Assembly (NCBI GenBank): GCA_043758775.1
Contig: JAYVMU010000040.1
Coordinates: 1-64,000, forward strand
Source of the DNA: JACMMS01 sp043758775
GTDB lineage: Bacteria > Pseudomonadota > Gammaproteobacteria > Burkholderiales > Methylophilaceae
Reading direction: 5' to 3'
DNA length: 64,000 bases
In this document: positions 37,078 through 45,687 of the stretch, piece after piece
Layout of the letters: the number at the start of each line of letters is the position of its first letter
How positions within the stretch are numbered: position 1 is the first letter of the stretch
The notes under the pieces: model-generated
What the model was told of the DNA's origin: nothing
Database searches by the model: none
What the model saw: only the letters and a program-made list of their open reading frames with translations
Position numbers and translations under genes: made by a program

Positions 37078-37452
37078 TTAAACTCCATTTATAAAGTCCA
37101 TTTTGATTTTTGCTCCTTGAGCATAAGCTGCAATTTCATAAAGATTTTGCCTATATCCGTAACGGCTTGCCCACAAATATTTCAGCACCGTCATACCGTT
37201 TATGTACTGTGCAACATGCGTGAGCTCGTGCCCTAGCAATTCTACACCCGTCGCAGTATCAGGTTGATAAGTGTTTTTTCTAAAGTAAATATAATTACCT
37301 AGCACTACACCCGCCATGGTTTTTAACAACCAAAATGGTACTCTGTCTTCTATAATTCGCGCATTAGTTAACACCGTCTGCGGGAAATAGTCTTGATAAA
37401 TCAATCGTTCATACGCTGATAATGGACGACCATTAGGCGTCGAGCAACCCAA
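37078..37452 (-). CDS. Small HExxH protein (DUF4157-like)
   Basis: 124 residues with HELTHVAQY, the zinc-metallopeptidase HExxH signature as found in DUF4157-type proteins. The segments before it (IYFRKNTYQPDT) and after it (LYEIAAYAQGAK, where a Glu could be the third ligand) fit that family. No signal peptide is seen. The frame is closed by TGA just upstream, so the start must be near the TTG at 37452, two bases after the yjbQ stop, which implies coupled translation. Catalytic activity is not shown for this family. Confidence 0.65.
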   Translation of the reverse strand: MGCSTPNGRPLSAYERLIYQDYFPQTVLTNARIIEDRVPFWLLKTMAGVVLGNYIYFRKNTYQPDTATGVELLGHELTHVAQYINGMTVLKYLWASRYGYRQNLYEIAAYAQGAKIKMDFINGV

Positions 37453-37454
37453 TC

Positions 37455-37877
37455 TTACTCACCTATCAGATGCAGTAAAACATTGCGCCGACTCGCCACA
37501 TGTCGATGTTCAAACAAAAAAATGCCTTGCCATTGCCCTAATGCCGCCTTACCGTTAATAATAGGGATGGAAAGACTAGTTTGCGTCAACGCACTACGTA
37601 CATGCGCAGGCATGTCATCTGGACCTTCTGCCGTATGAATAAACAGCGCATCGCCATCAGGCACCAAGCGATTAAAAAATGCTTCCATATCCACTAGCAC
37701 ATCGGCATCATAATTTTCGTTAATGAGTAGACTGGCTGAAGTATGCTGAATATATAGCGTCAGCAACCCGCTTGTTACACCCTGTTCTGCTAGCCAGACA
37801 ATAACGTCTGGCGTAATATCGTAAAGCTTACGACCCTGCGTGGCATGTGTGAATTGATGAATAAATTGACGCATCAT
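37455..37877 (-). CDS. yjbQ: YjbQ / UPF0047 family protein
   Basis: Small single-domain protein of the UPF0047 family. Some members show weak thiamine-phosphate synthase activity in vitro, but their role is open. The signature TSASLLINENYDADVLVDME and the histidine motifs (YIQHTSAS, FEHRHVASRR) are clear. I use the ATG at 37877 (about 140 residues). The frame could begin at a TTG at 37910 with an untypical lead. It is coupled to the HExxH gene downstream. Confidence 0.85.
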   Translation of the reverse strand: MMRQFIHQFTHATQGRKLYDITPDVIVWLAEQGVTSGLLTLYIQHTSASLLINENYDADVLVDMEAFFNRLVPDGDALFIHTAEGPDDMPAHVRSALTQTSLSIPIINGKAALGQWQGIFLFEHRHVASRRNVLLHLIGE

Positions 37878-37913
37878 TGAGTGAATGTTCTTTTTGCTAA
37901 AGCTAAACAAGAG

Positions 37914-38474
37914 TTACCTGTGCATACGGTGGTGCCCACCTCGCCAATAATGCGGATAGCCAAACCCATAAGGTGCATACCCGTAAGGACCAAAACCATA
38001 AGGATAGTAGCCGTAGTCTGGCCAAAATGGATCATAAAACCCATTATAAGTGCGGTCTCGCTCTATTTCTTGCTGAAGACGAAGCCGTTGCTGTGCTTCT
38101 AATTTAGCTTTCTCACGCTTATTAATCTCATCGGCCACGGCATTTTGTTTAGCCGCTTCGTTACTAGTGTGAATGTAGTCTAACACTTTGGCATCCACGC
38201 CTTTTTTACTGAGTTCCAGCGTTTGGGTTGGCGTTAACTCGTAACGTGAGTTGCTAGCGCTAATTTTCTTTATAATTGCATCTGAGCTAACACCTTGTTG
38301 TGACAGCGTCACAATCTCATCCAAGCTCAAATTAGCCACTGGCTGTGGCAATATTTTGGCTAATTGCTCTGGGGTAATACGCTCTACATTACCTAGTTGG
38401 GTTGAGTCAGTCGCACAACCCGTTACTAAGGCCATTACACCAAGACACACCACAACTGCAATACTCGTTCTCAT
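37914..38474 (-). CDS. Lipoprotein with Gly/Tyr/Pro-rich tail
   Basis: 186 residues. Signal peptide with lipobox LVTGC. A folded part (about 30-110) has two similar segments, LSLDEIVTLSQQGVSSDAII and LTPTQTLELSKKGVDAKVLD, that look like a duplicated helical motif. Then a charged helix rich in K, E and Q, and a low-complexity tail made of YGYYPYGFGPYG-type repeats ending in His/Arg. Probably an envelope protein, function unknown. It ends just before yjbQ. Confidence 0.7.
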   Translation of the reverse strand: MRTSIAVVVCLGVMALVTGCATDSTQLGNVERITPEQLAKILPQPVANLSLDEIVTLSQQGVSSDAIIKKISASNSRYELTPTQTLELSKKGVDAKVLDYIHTSNEAAKQNAVADEINKREKAKLEAQQRLRLQQEIERDRTYNGFYDPFWPDYGYYPYGFGPYGYAPYGFGYPHYWRGGHHRMHR

Positions 38475-38504
38475 GACGCTCTCGCTCTTGAATAATCATT
38501 ACTT

Positions 38505-38542
38505 TTTTATTAGCGGCGATGTTTCAAGCGCCGCTAATAAAA
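38505..38542. repeat. Long hairpin between clpB and the lipoprotein gene
   Basis: Perfect 14-bp inverted repeat (38505-38518 and 38529-38542, core TTAGCGGCG / CGCCGCTAA) with a 10-base loop. It lies between the clpB 3' end and the next minus-strand gene. On the clpB strand no T tract follows the stem, so simple rho-independent termination is not certain. It may be an mRNA-stabilising hairpin or a terminator that uses the stem-base bases. Confidence 0.6.
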
Positions 38543-38591
38543 CTATCTTTTTACCTGATACAAAACCACCACTTACCCTAAACTTAAATGG

Positions 38592-41180
38592 TTAATTTTT
38601 ACTGAACACCATTTTATTAGCTTTGTAATCTACTGTGACCACATCTTTCGCTACAAAATTCCCGCTTAAAATCTCTCGTGCCAACGGGTTTTCAATTTCG
38701 CTTTGAATAGCACGTTTCAGTGGTCTTGCGCCATACAACGGGTCAAAGCCTGCGTTAGCAATTTCACTTAACGCTGTATCAGTAACATTTAACTGCATAT
38801 CCATCGCCGCTAAACGTTGTGCTAAATATTGCAGCTGTATGCCGGCAATTAATTTAATGTGTGCATCACCAAGTGCATGGAACACCACCACTTCATCAAT
38901 ACGATTGACAAACTCTGGGCGGAAATTAGCCTTCACTTCACCCATCACTGCCAGTTTCACCACTTGGTAATCATCGCCGCTCATGCTTTGTATCATTTGG
39001 CTACCAAGATTAGATGTCATGATAATCACGGTATTTTTAAAATCTACAGTACGTCCTTGGCCATCCGTTAAGCGGCCATCATCCAACACTTGTAACAACA
39101 CATTGAATACATCCGGATGCGCTTTTTCAATCTCGTCCAGCAGAATCACGCTATAGGGTTTACGTCGCACCGCTTCAGTTAAAGCGCCGCCCTCTTCATA
39201 GCCCACATAACCTGGTGGCGCACCTATCATGCGTGACACAGAATGTTTCTCCATGTATTCACTCATGTCGATACGAATCAAATGATCTTCAGAATCAAAT
39301 AAGAATCCAGCCAGCGCTTTGCACAACTCAGTTTTACCTACACCTGTAGGACCGAGGAATAAGAAGCTGCCATAAGGGCGATTAGGATCAGATAAACCTG
39401 AACGCGAACGGCGAATCGCATCCGAAACCAAGCGCACAGCTTCATCTTGCCCAATGACACGTTCATGTAATTTATCTTCCATATGCAAGAGCTTTTCACG
39501 CTCACCTTGCAGCATTTTAGAGACGGGAATACCCGTCGCACGGCTCACTACCTCAGCAATTTCATCAGCACCTACTTCGGTACGGAGCATTTTATGTTTA
39601 GTCGTTTGACTATTGGATTCACTATGTAGCGCTTGCTTTAGCTGCGTTTCTAATTCAGGCAGTTTGCCATATTGCAACTCAGACACCTTCTGCCACAAGC
39701 CCTGCCTTGTGGCTTCTTCCATCTCAAATTTAACTTGTTCAATTGCTTCTTTAATATGGGCAGCACCTTGCACTTGGGCTTTTTCAGCTTTCCAGATTTC
39801 GTCTAAATCCGCATACTCTTTTGATAGTTTTTCAATTTCTTCTTCAATCAATCCAAAGCGTTTTCTACTACCTTCATCTTTTTCACGACGCACTGCTTCA
39901 CGCTCAATTTTAAGTTGAATAATTCGTCTATCTAATTTATCAATTACCTCTGGTTTAGACTCATTTTCCATTTTTATACGAGAAGCAGCTTCGTCAATCA
40001 AGTCAATCGCTTTATCAGGTAAAAAGCGGTCTGTAATGTAGCGATGCGATAACTCCGCTGCTGCAACAATTGCAGGGTCTGTAATCACAACACCTGTGTG
40101 GTGCGCCTCATATTTATCTTTTAAACCGCGCAATATAGCAATGGTCGACTCTACAGTCGGCTCATCGACCAACACTTTTTGAAAACGACGCTCTAGTGCC
40201 GCATCTTTTTCAATATATTTGCGATATTCATCTAAGGTAGTTGCACCTACACAATGCAACTCACCACGCGCTAAAGCTGGCTTGAGCATATTGCCTGCAT
40301 CCATCGCACCTTCAGCTTTACCAGCACCCACCATCGTATGAATTTCATCAATGAATAAAATAGTCTGACCATCATCTTGCGAAAGCTCTTTTAAAACCGC
40401 TTTCAAGCGCTCTTCAAAGTCACCACGATATTTAGCACCCGCTAGTAGTGACGCCATGTCCAACGACAATACTTTTTTATTTTTCAACGACTCTGGCACT
40501 TCACCGTTCACAATACGTTGTGCCAATCCTTCTACAATCGCGGTTTTACCCACGCCAGGCTCGCCGATTAGTACAGGGTTGTTTTTAGTGCGGCGTTGCA
40601 ATACTTGAATCGCACGACGGATTTCATCATCTCGGCCAATCACTGGGTCTAATTTGCCCATGCGTGCAAGCTCGGTTAAATCTACCGTATATTTTTTAAG
40701 TGATTCACGATTAGCTTCGCCCTCCTGTGAATTAACCTGTTCGCCGCCACGTACCTGTGTAATCGCCATCTCTAAGGCGGCTTTAGTCAAACCGCTAGCT
40801 TTAAGCAGCTTGCCACAAACACCTTTATCATCAGCCAGTGCCAATAAAAATAACTCACTGGCGATATAGCTATCATTGCGCTTCTGTGCCAGTTTATCGG
40901 TAAGGTTTAGTAGGTTATTCAGGTCACGTGAAATAGCCACATCACCCGCATTAGCAGTTACTTTCGGCAGGTTATCTAAAGCAGCTTGCAGGGAAGTTTT
41001 TAGTGGGGCTAAATTAGCCCCAGCGTGCGCAAGTAAAGATGCCGTACTACCATCCTCTTGATCTAGTAAAGCGTTGAGCAAGTGCTGAGGCTCGATGCTG
41101 GTGTTGTCAAGCCTCACTGCAATACTTTGTGCTTCGGATAATGCTTGTTGAAATTTAGTAGTAAGTTTGTCAAAACGCAT
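38592..41180 (-). CDS. clpB: ATP-dependent chaperone ClpB
   Basis: Hexameric disaggregase working with DnaK. Clp N-domain repeats (about 1-145), AAA1 with Walker A GEPGVGKT and sensor region, the long coiled-coil M-domain (about 400-525) and AAA2 with GPTGVGKT. Its 862 residues are full length. A clear sigma-32 promoter and a GAGGGG ribosome binding site lie just upstream, in keeping with heat-shock control. Single-gene unit. Confidence 0.98.
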   Translation of the reverse strand: MRFDKLTTKFQQALSEAQSIAVRLDNTSIEPQHLLNALLDQEDGSTASLLAHAGANLAPLKTSLQAALDNLPKVTANAGDVAISRDLNNLLNLTDKLAQKRNDSYIASELFLLALADDKGVCGKLLKASGLTKAALEMAITQVRGGEQVNSQEGEANRESLKKYTVDLTELARMGKLDPVIGRDDEIRRAIQVLQRRTKNNPVLIGEPGVGKTAIVEGLAQRIVNGEVPESLKNKKVLSLDMASLLAGAKYRGDFEERLKAVLKELSQDDGQTILFIDEIHTMVGAGKAEGAMDAGNMLKPALARGELHCVGATTLDEYRKYIEKDAALERRFQKVLVDEPTVESTIAILRGLKDKYEAHHTGVVITDPAIVAAAELSHRYITDRFLPDKAIDLIDEAASRIKMENESKPEVIDKLDRRIIQLKIEREAVRREKDEGSRKRFGLIEEEIEKLSKEYADLDEIWKAEKAQVQGAAHIKEAIEQVKFEMEEATRQGLWQKVSELQYGKLPELETQLKQALHSESNSQTTKHKMLRTEVGADEIAEVVSRATGIPVSKMLQGEREKLLHMEDKLHERVIGQDEAVRLVSDAIRRSRSGLSDPNRPYGSFLFLGPTGVGKTELCKALAGFLFDSEDHLIRIDMSEYMEKHSVSRMIGAPPGYVGYEEGGALTEAVRRKPYSVILLDEIEKAHPDVFNVLLQVLDDGRLTDGQGRTVDFKNTVIIMTSNLGSQMIQSMSGDDYQVVKLAVMGEVKANFRPEFVNRIDEVVVFHALGDAHIKLIAGIQLQYLAQRLAAMDMQLNVTDTALSEIANAGFDPLYGARPLKRAIQSEIENPLAREILSGNFVAKDVVTVDYKANKMVFSKN

Positions 41181-41213
41181 AGCAAGCCCCTCATGTCCTG
41201 ATTAAGTTATGAC

Positions 41214-41243
41214 TAACATGAGGCAATTTTTATAAATTTTCAA
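41214..41243 (-). promoter_or_regulatory. Predicted sigma-32 heat-shock promoter of clpB
   Basis: On the minus strand TTGAAA (41238-41243) is followed after 14 bases by CCTCATGTTA (41214-41223), close to the sigma-32 consensus TTGAAA-N(11-16)-CCCCATNT. The start of clpB is 34 bases further. The -10 also forms one half of an inverted repeat (CCTCATGT / ACATGAGG) whose other half, 41189-41196, overlaps the clpB Shine-Dalgarno. Confidence 0.8.
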
Positions 41244-41321
41244 TAGTACAATCTATACCTTATGTATATTGCTCAGTCAGTATATTAATGTTTAACGTCC
41301 CATACAAAGTAGGATATTGAG

Positions 41322-42527
41322 CTACTTGTTGCTTAGCGAAACTAATTTAAAGCCATCTGCTGCTGTATTGATAGCTAAATAAGGTGTTACGTTATTGATG
41401 AGCAATGTCGGGTAATCTGTCACGCCAGCCGTACTAAAAAACAACTTAGCTTCACTCCAGTTTTTACCACCGTCACTAGATGTTTTACCATAAATTTCCG
41501 TCAATTTATTATCGCTGTTTATTTCACGCCATACTAGCCACACATTTTCAGATTGACTTAATAATGCAGGGTGAGCGGCTTGATGAGCATTATTACCAAA
41601 CTTTTTAGGTACGCTGGAAACCCAAGCATCGCCATCCATACGCGCATAGTAAAGCGATGCATTCTTGCCATCCTCATCGTTGCCTCCATCAAACCATGCC
41701 ATATGATAGCCAAAACCTTCACCTGCCACCAACGCTGGACCTTGATGCGGACAGCCATCTATTTTCCAATGCCCATAAGTAGCACGGTGCAGACTTGGAA
41801 TAGCGCCATCTGTTGGGATTTCTGCCAGCATATGATCGCGTTCACTACCTGCAAATATATATCGCCACATAGCTACCACAGTGCCATTTGGCTTGTTAGT
41901 GAATGCAATTCGACAACACTCACAACTACTATCTGCCAACTTTTTCTCTGGCGCAAAAGATATGCCGTCATTTTTAGAAGCCGCATAATAAATCGCGGCA
42001 CCATCATAGGACTTACCTGCTGCTTTAGCTGTAATTAAATCACGCTTATCTACCCACGCCACCGTAACAACACCGTTAGATGCAACATTAAGCACATCAA
42101 ATCTATGTGTGATTTCAGCGCGGTCTTGATGCACAATATAAGCTTGTTCAAAGGTTTTACCGTGGTTGATTGAACGGGCAAACCATACATAACCAGAAAA
42201 TGGCTTTTTTAGGGCCTCGGTCCATGTAACGTAAATATTACCTTGCGGGCCAATTGCAATTTTGGGTCTAGCCTCACCCTCGGCAGCTATTCTCTGTGCT
42301 AGTTGATTCACTTTAATTGCAGGTAAAAAGGTCTTACCTAAGTCATTACTACTATCGACTAAGACAAAGCCATCTTGCACACTGGCGCGCCATATGTTGC
42401 CGCCCGCATCAAACGCCACACTAATCGCTAAATTACTTTTTTGATGCTCAGTGTGGCCTTCATGAGCCCCTACATGCAAGCTGATAAATGCAAAAACCAG
42501 CACAACTAATTTAAATAATTTATTCAT
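41322..42527 (-). CDS. Secreted BNR/Asp-box protein with His- and Cys-rich metal motifs
   Basis: 401 residues; similar proteins are often labelled exo-alpha-sialidase. A signal peptide with cleavage predicted after VGA (A21) would leave HEGHTEHQ as the mature N-terminus. The body has repeated Asp boxes (SNDLGKTF near 60, SINHGKTF near 119, SKNDGISF near 184, SSDGGKNW near the end), so a beta-propeller is likely. A CxCC motif (C202, C204, C205) and C259 in DGCPHQ stand out. Sialidase catalytic residues such as an N-terminal FRIP motif are not seen. Next to a TonB receptor and a DUF2946 gene, it looks like part of a metal-handling locus. Confidence 0.75.
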   Translation of the reverse strand: MNKLFKLVVLVFAFISLHVGAHEGHTEHQKSNLAISVAFDAGGNIWRASVQDGFVLVDSSNDLGKTFLPAIKVNQLAQRIAAEGEARPKIAIGPQGNIYVTWTEALKKPFSGYVWFARSINHGKTFEQAYIVHQDRAEITHRFDVLNVASNGVVTVAWVDKRDLITAKAAGKSYDGAAIYYAASKNDGISFAPEKKLADSSCECCRIAFTNKPNGTVVAMWRYIFAGSERDHMLAEIPTDGAIPSLHRATYGHWKIDGCPHQGPALVAGEGFGYHMAWFDGGNDEDGKNASLYYARMDGDAWVSSVPKKFGNNAHQAAHPALLSQSENVWLVWREINSDNKLTEIYGKTSSDGGKNWSEAKLFFSTAGVTDYPTLLINNVTPYLAINTAADGFKLVSLSNK

Positions 42528-42594
42528 ATCTCACCTACTAATTTATAACACATCGTATACATCACTTAACACCATTCTGAAAAAGAATAACGGA

Positions 42595-44892
42595 TTAATA
42601 ATCAAACTTCATTTGCACATAGCCCGTACGTTGTGGATACGGGTGAAACACATAGGCTTTATCATTATTTAAATTATCAATGCCAACAGAAGCTGTCCAG
42701 TTTTTAGCAACCTTATAAATAGCTTTCACATCCACAATAAAGAACTTGCTAGCGCCACCAAAAGTATCAGGGTTGGATCGCTATTGTCCAGATTATTATA
42801 TTGCCTGCCGCTATAACGTGCGGCCACACTATAAACCACATTATTTCCTTGATGATAGCTTGCAACGCCTTTAAACATAGTACGTGGGATACGCGTAGGC
42901 TTCTTGCCTTCTATGCTCGGATCTGCTGCATTACGCAACACTTTTGCATGAGTCAATGTAGCATTCGCCAACAAATCTAAACCGTGTATGAGAACATCTT
43001 CCCACTGTGTAGACAACTCAATTCCACGAGTGCGTATATGACCTACATTTTGGATAGAACTACAAGTTTGCGCGGTACAAACACCTGTGCCAAATGGAAT
43101 TGCGTCACCAGTTATTGCCGTTTGTGAAATCAGAGCGTCATACTTTTCTTCATTAAACAAACTCGCTCGCATCAATCCACTGGCAAATCTGCGCTCCGCT
43201 GTCAGCTCTGCTGAAACTACCTGCTCTGGCTTAAGGTCCGGGTTATTTTGTATTAAAGTGCTGCCTTGTGTTAGTTGCTGATAAAGTTCACCTACGGTAG
43301 GAAAGCGAAATGCTTGACCGGCTGCAGCACGGAATCCCCAGGAAGAATTGGGTTCAAATGAAAGGGATAATTTAGGCGAAAGCTTAGTTTCTGCTTGATT
43401 CTGATAGCTGGTAGTTTTAAATGCGCCTCCTAGAGTAGCTTGATTACGTCCATCAATAGACTCCCAATACTCACCTCTTAACCCACTGATTAAGGCCCAT
43501 TGTGGAGTAATTTGCCATTTATCTTGCACATAAAAGGCCTGTGTACGAGTTTCACCACTGGAGGCTGCAGAAAGCTGACCTTTATTTCCTATAGACCAAT
43601 CGGCTGTGTTATTGGTTTTGCTGACCAACTCATAATGATCAATATGATACCCAATATCTATTTCATGCTTCAATGGACGTAAGGTAGTTCGCGCATCAAA
43701 TACAGTCCAGCCAGTGCCAGCCATATCCACCACGCGACCGATACGATTTTTATATGGGTCAGCCAAGGACGTTGAGGCACTGTTTAAATCTTTTTGATAG
43801 TCATAATCTGAAAGCGTAAGTTGCCAATCTAAAAAACCCTTAGTGTTTGATTTAACATCTAAGGCCTGCATGACATGCAGCGCTTCGGCTTCACTTGGGT
43901 TCATTCCTGTGACATCATAACGCTTGCCATTAAAACGTACTTGTCCGTTATACACCGTGTTATCCGCTGCATCTTTTATATAGGATTGCACCGTATTTTT
44001 AGTGTCAAAATTCCACAACCCTAATGTGTAAGCGGCTTTAATATCTGGTGTAACATCATAAGCAACTTTAAATTTCACCTGATCTTGGCGTGTATCGTCA
44101 ATGCTATTTGCACCAAATACTACACGATCTTGATTTTTTTCACTTTTGTCGGTGTACGCTCCAGTTACTGTTGTACCTCCTACAGCCGCACTCGGCGTAG
44201 TGCTTAAAGAAAAATTCATTGGCTGACCAGCATTTTCTAAATGATCAGCCGTTAATAAAAATGAAAAATCGCCCACCTTATCACCAAAAGAACCTGTTAA
44301 ATGCTGGCCGTTGTAATGTTCATTAGTGCCGTACAGCGCGAAGTTTTGCTGAAACGCCTAATAGCTGGCATGCATCTCCAGCTTTTGCGGCATTTTGGTG
44401 TACATACTCATCACGCCACCAAAAGAATTCCCAGGATACAACGCGGAAAAAGGCCCATATAACATACTAATACTTTCAATCTCCTCAGCACTCACCATAC
44501 CCCAACGTGGTGGATAAGCATATGAGTTGCCTAATAGATTAGAAAGCAGCACACCATCAGCATAGAGCAGGCTTTGTGCGCTAGACAGCGTGCCAAATAG
44601 TACGTGTCGCGATGATGCCATTACGATCGCCTATGTAACGCTCACGCACCTGGATACTTGGTAAATACTTTAATGTTTGCGCGGGCGTGGCTGCATTCAC
44701 AGTTTCTAGAATTTGGCTTTTATTAAAGGTTTCAACCGTCGCAGGATGTTTAGTAATACGACTATCTATCGTGCTGATGACACTCACCTCATACAAATTA
44801 ATATTTTCGTTATGCTCCGCAAAACTCCATTGTGATATAAGTGCAAACGCTACACTAACGGCCATGGCAGGCTTATTTAAATTAAAGCGCAT
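42595..44892 (-). pseudogene. TonB-dependent outer-membrane receptor, three lesions
   Basis: A full receptor of about 765 codons can be pieced together. It has a signal peptide (MRFNLNK..SFA), a TonB-box-like LYEVSVIST, a plug (residues to about 170) and a 22-strand-type barrel ending KFDY with a terminal aromatic. Lesion 1 is a frameshift at about 44596-44604, where IIATRT should run into FGTLSSAQS. Lesion 2 is an in-frame TAG at 44358-44360 after LEMHASY, with the barrel continuing AFQQNFALYGTNEHY in the same frame. Lesion 3 is a one-base loss near 42770-42775, after which DTFGGASKFFIVDVKA continues to the TAA at 42595. The substrate is not certain. DUF2946 and the His/Cys-rich neighbour suggest copper. 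A good AAGGG ribosome binding site remains. Confidence 0.88.
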
Positions 44893-45017
44893 TCTTAAAA
44901 CCCTTCGTATTTACTATGAAGTTGCTATGCAAAACCAATAAGCTGGCATAGCAACTAATAACACCTTTAATTGCCACTGTTAAAAATAACTGGCAGCAAG
45001 TGAAAGTAGAGTTGGGA

Positions 45018-45455
45018 CTAGTAAATAGAAACGAGCGGTGGGGCTTGTGGTGGGTTTGCGCGTTGAACAACACGCTGGATGAATGGTGAATCGTAAGTTG
45101 GGATGCGCTGAAAAGCATTAAGCCCAGCGACAAATAAAGTGTTGCTTAAATTGGACGGTGCAATCACAGCAATATGGTGGCTACAAAAGGGACAATGCTC
45201 AAAGTGCGTGCCGATGTGACTGGATGCGGGTTGGGATTGTTTTATAGCTAAAACTGTCGATAACTGGTTGCCTTGAGTAGTCAATACTTGCAGCATCACA
45301 ACCTTCTTTACCCCATTACTAGAGCAGATTTCCTGAAACAAATTCGGGTTGCTATGTGACGCTAAAGCATAAGATACGGTAGGTGCAAGCGATGCAAACA
45401 GCATCACCAGTAAGCTAGCTTTGCAAATGATTTGTTGGAGACGACGCGAAGACAT
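45018..45455 (-). CDS. DUF2946 family protein
   Basis: 145 residues. N-terminal hydrophobic segment (about 12-32), then the DUF2946 pattern: FQEICSSNG near residue 41, a central loop, HFEHCPFCSHH with a CxxC flanked by histidines, and the C-terminal ANPPQAPP. The function of the family is not established. These genes often stand beside TonB receptors tied to copper, and the CxxC with three flanking His fits metal binding. First gene of a minus-strand run DUF2946, receptor, BNR protein. Confidence 0.8.
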   Translation of the reverse strand: MSSRRLQQIICKASLLVMLFASLAPTVSYALASHSNPNLFQEICSSNGVKKVVMLQVLTTQGNQLSTVLAIKQSQPASSHIGTHFEHCPFCSHHIAVIAPSNLSNTLFVAGLNAFQRIPTYDSPFIQRVVQRANPPQAPPLVSIY

Positions 45456-45522
45456 AGGACAAATTGTAGTTTAACCTAGCTGGATATTCAAGTTCAGTCA
45501 TTCGACATTAAGCAAAGAAACT

Positions 45523-45654
45523 CTACTTCAACCCGATTAGCTGCATGAATAATCGTAACAAATACGCTACCAAGCCTAAGGCCAACACACTGACCAGCCA
45601 TATCAGCAACAACCAGCCCACACGACTAAACCAAAGCTTGGCTAATTGTTTCAT
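45523..45654 (-). CDS. DUF2474-like small membrane subunit of the bd oxidase
   Basis: 43 residues (MKQLAKLWFSRVGWLLLIW...), a basic N-terminus and one transmembrane helix (about 11-37). It lies 33 bases after cydB on the same strand. Small single-helix proteins encoded directly after cydAB (CydX in E. coli, DUF2474 after cioAB) are needed for stable oxidase, and the RVGWLLLIWLVSVLALG pattern fits DUF2474. The ATG at 45654 is preceded by a GGCAAG-type weak ribosome binding site. An in-frame TTG six codons upstream is an alternative. Confidence 0.8.
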   Translation of the reverse strand: MKQLAKLWFSRVGWLLLIWLVSVLALGLVAYLLRLFMQLIGLK

Positions 45655-45687
45655 CTTGCCTTTGTCGCTCAATATAGTGATTAAAGT

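Noticed and set aside
38505..38542. Hairpin after clpB as a classic rho-independent terminator
   Set aside because: On the clpB strand the stem is followed by A and not by T, so I list it only as an inverted repeat.
41571..42038. 155-codon plus-strand ORF inside the BNR gene
   Set aside because: Antisense to a protein with clear Asp boxes and signal peptide; composition rich in Cys, Ile and Ser is typical of a shadow frame.
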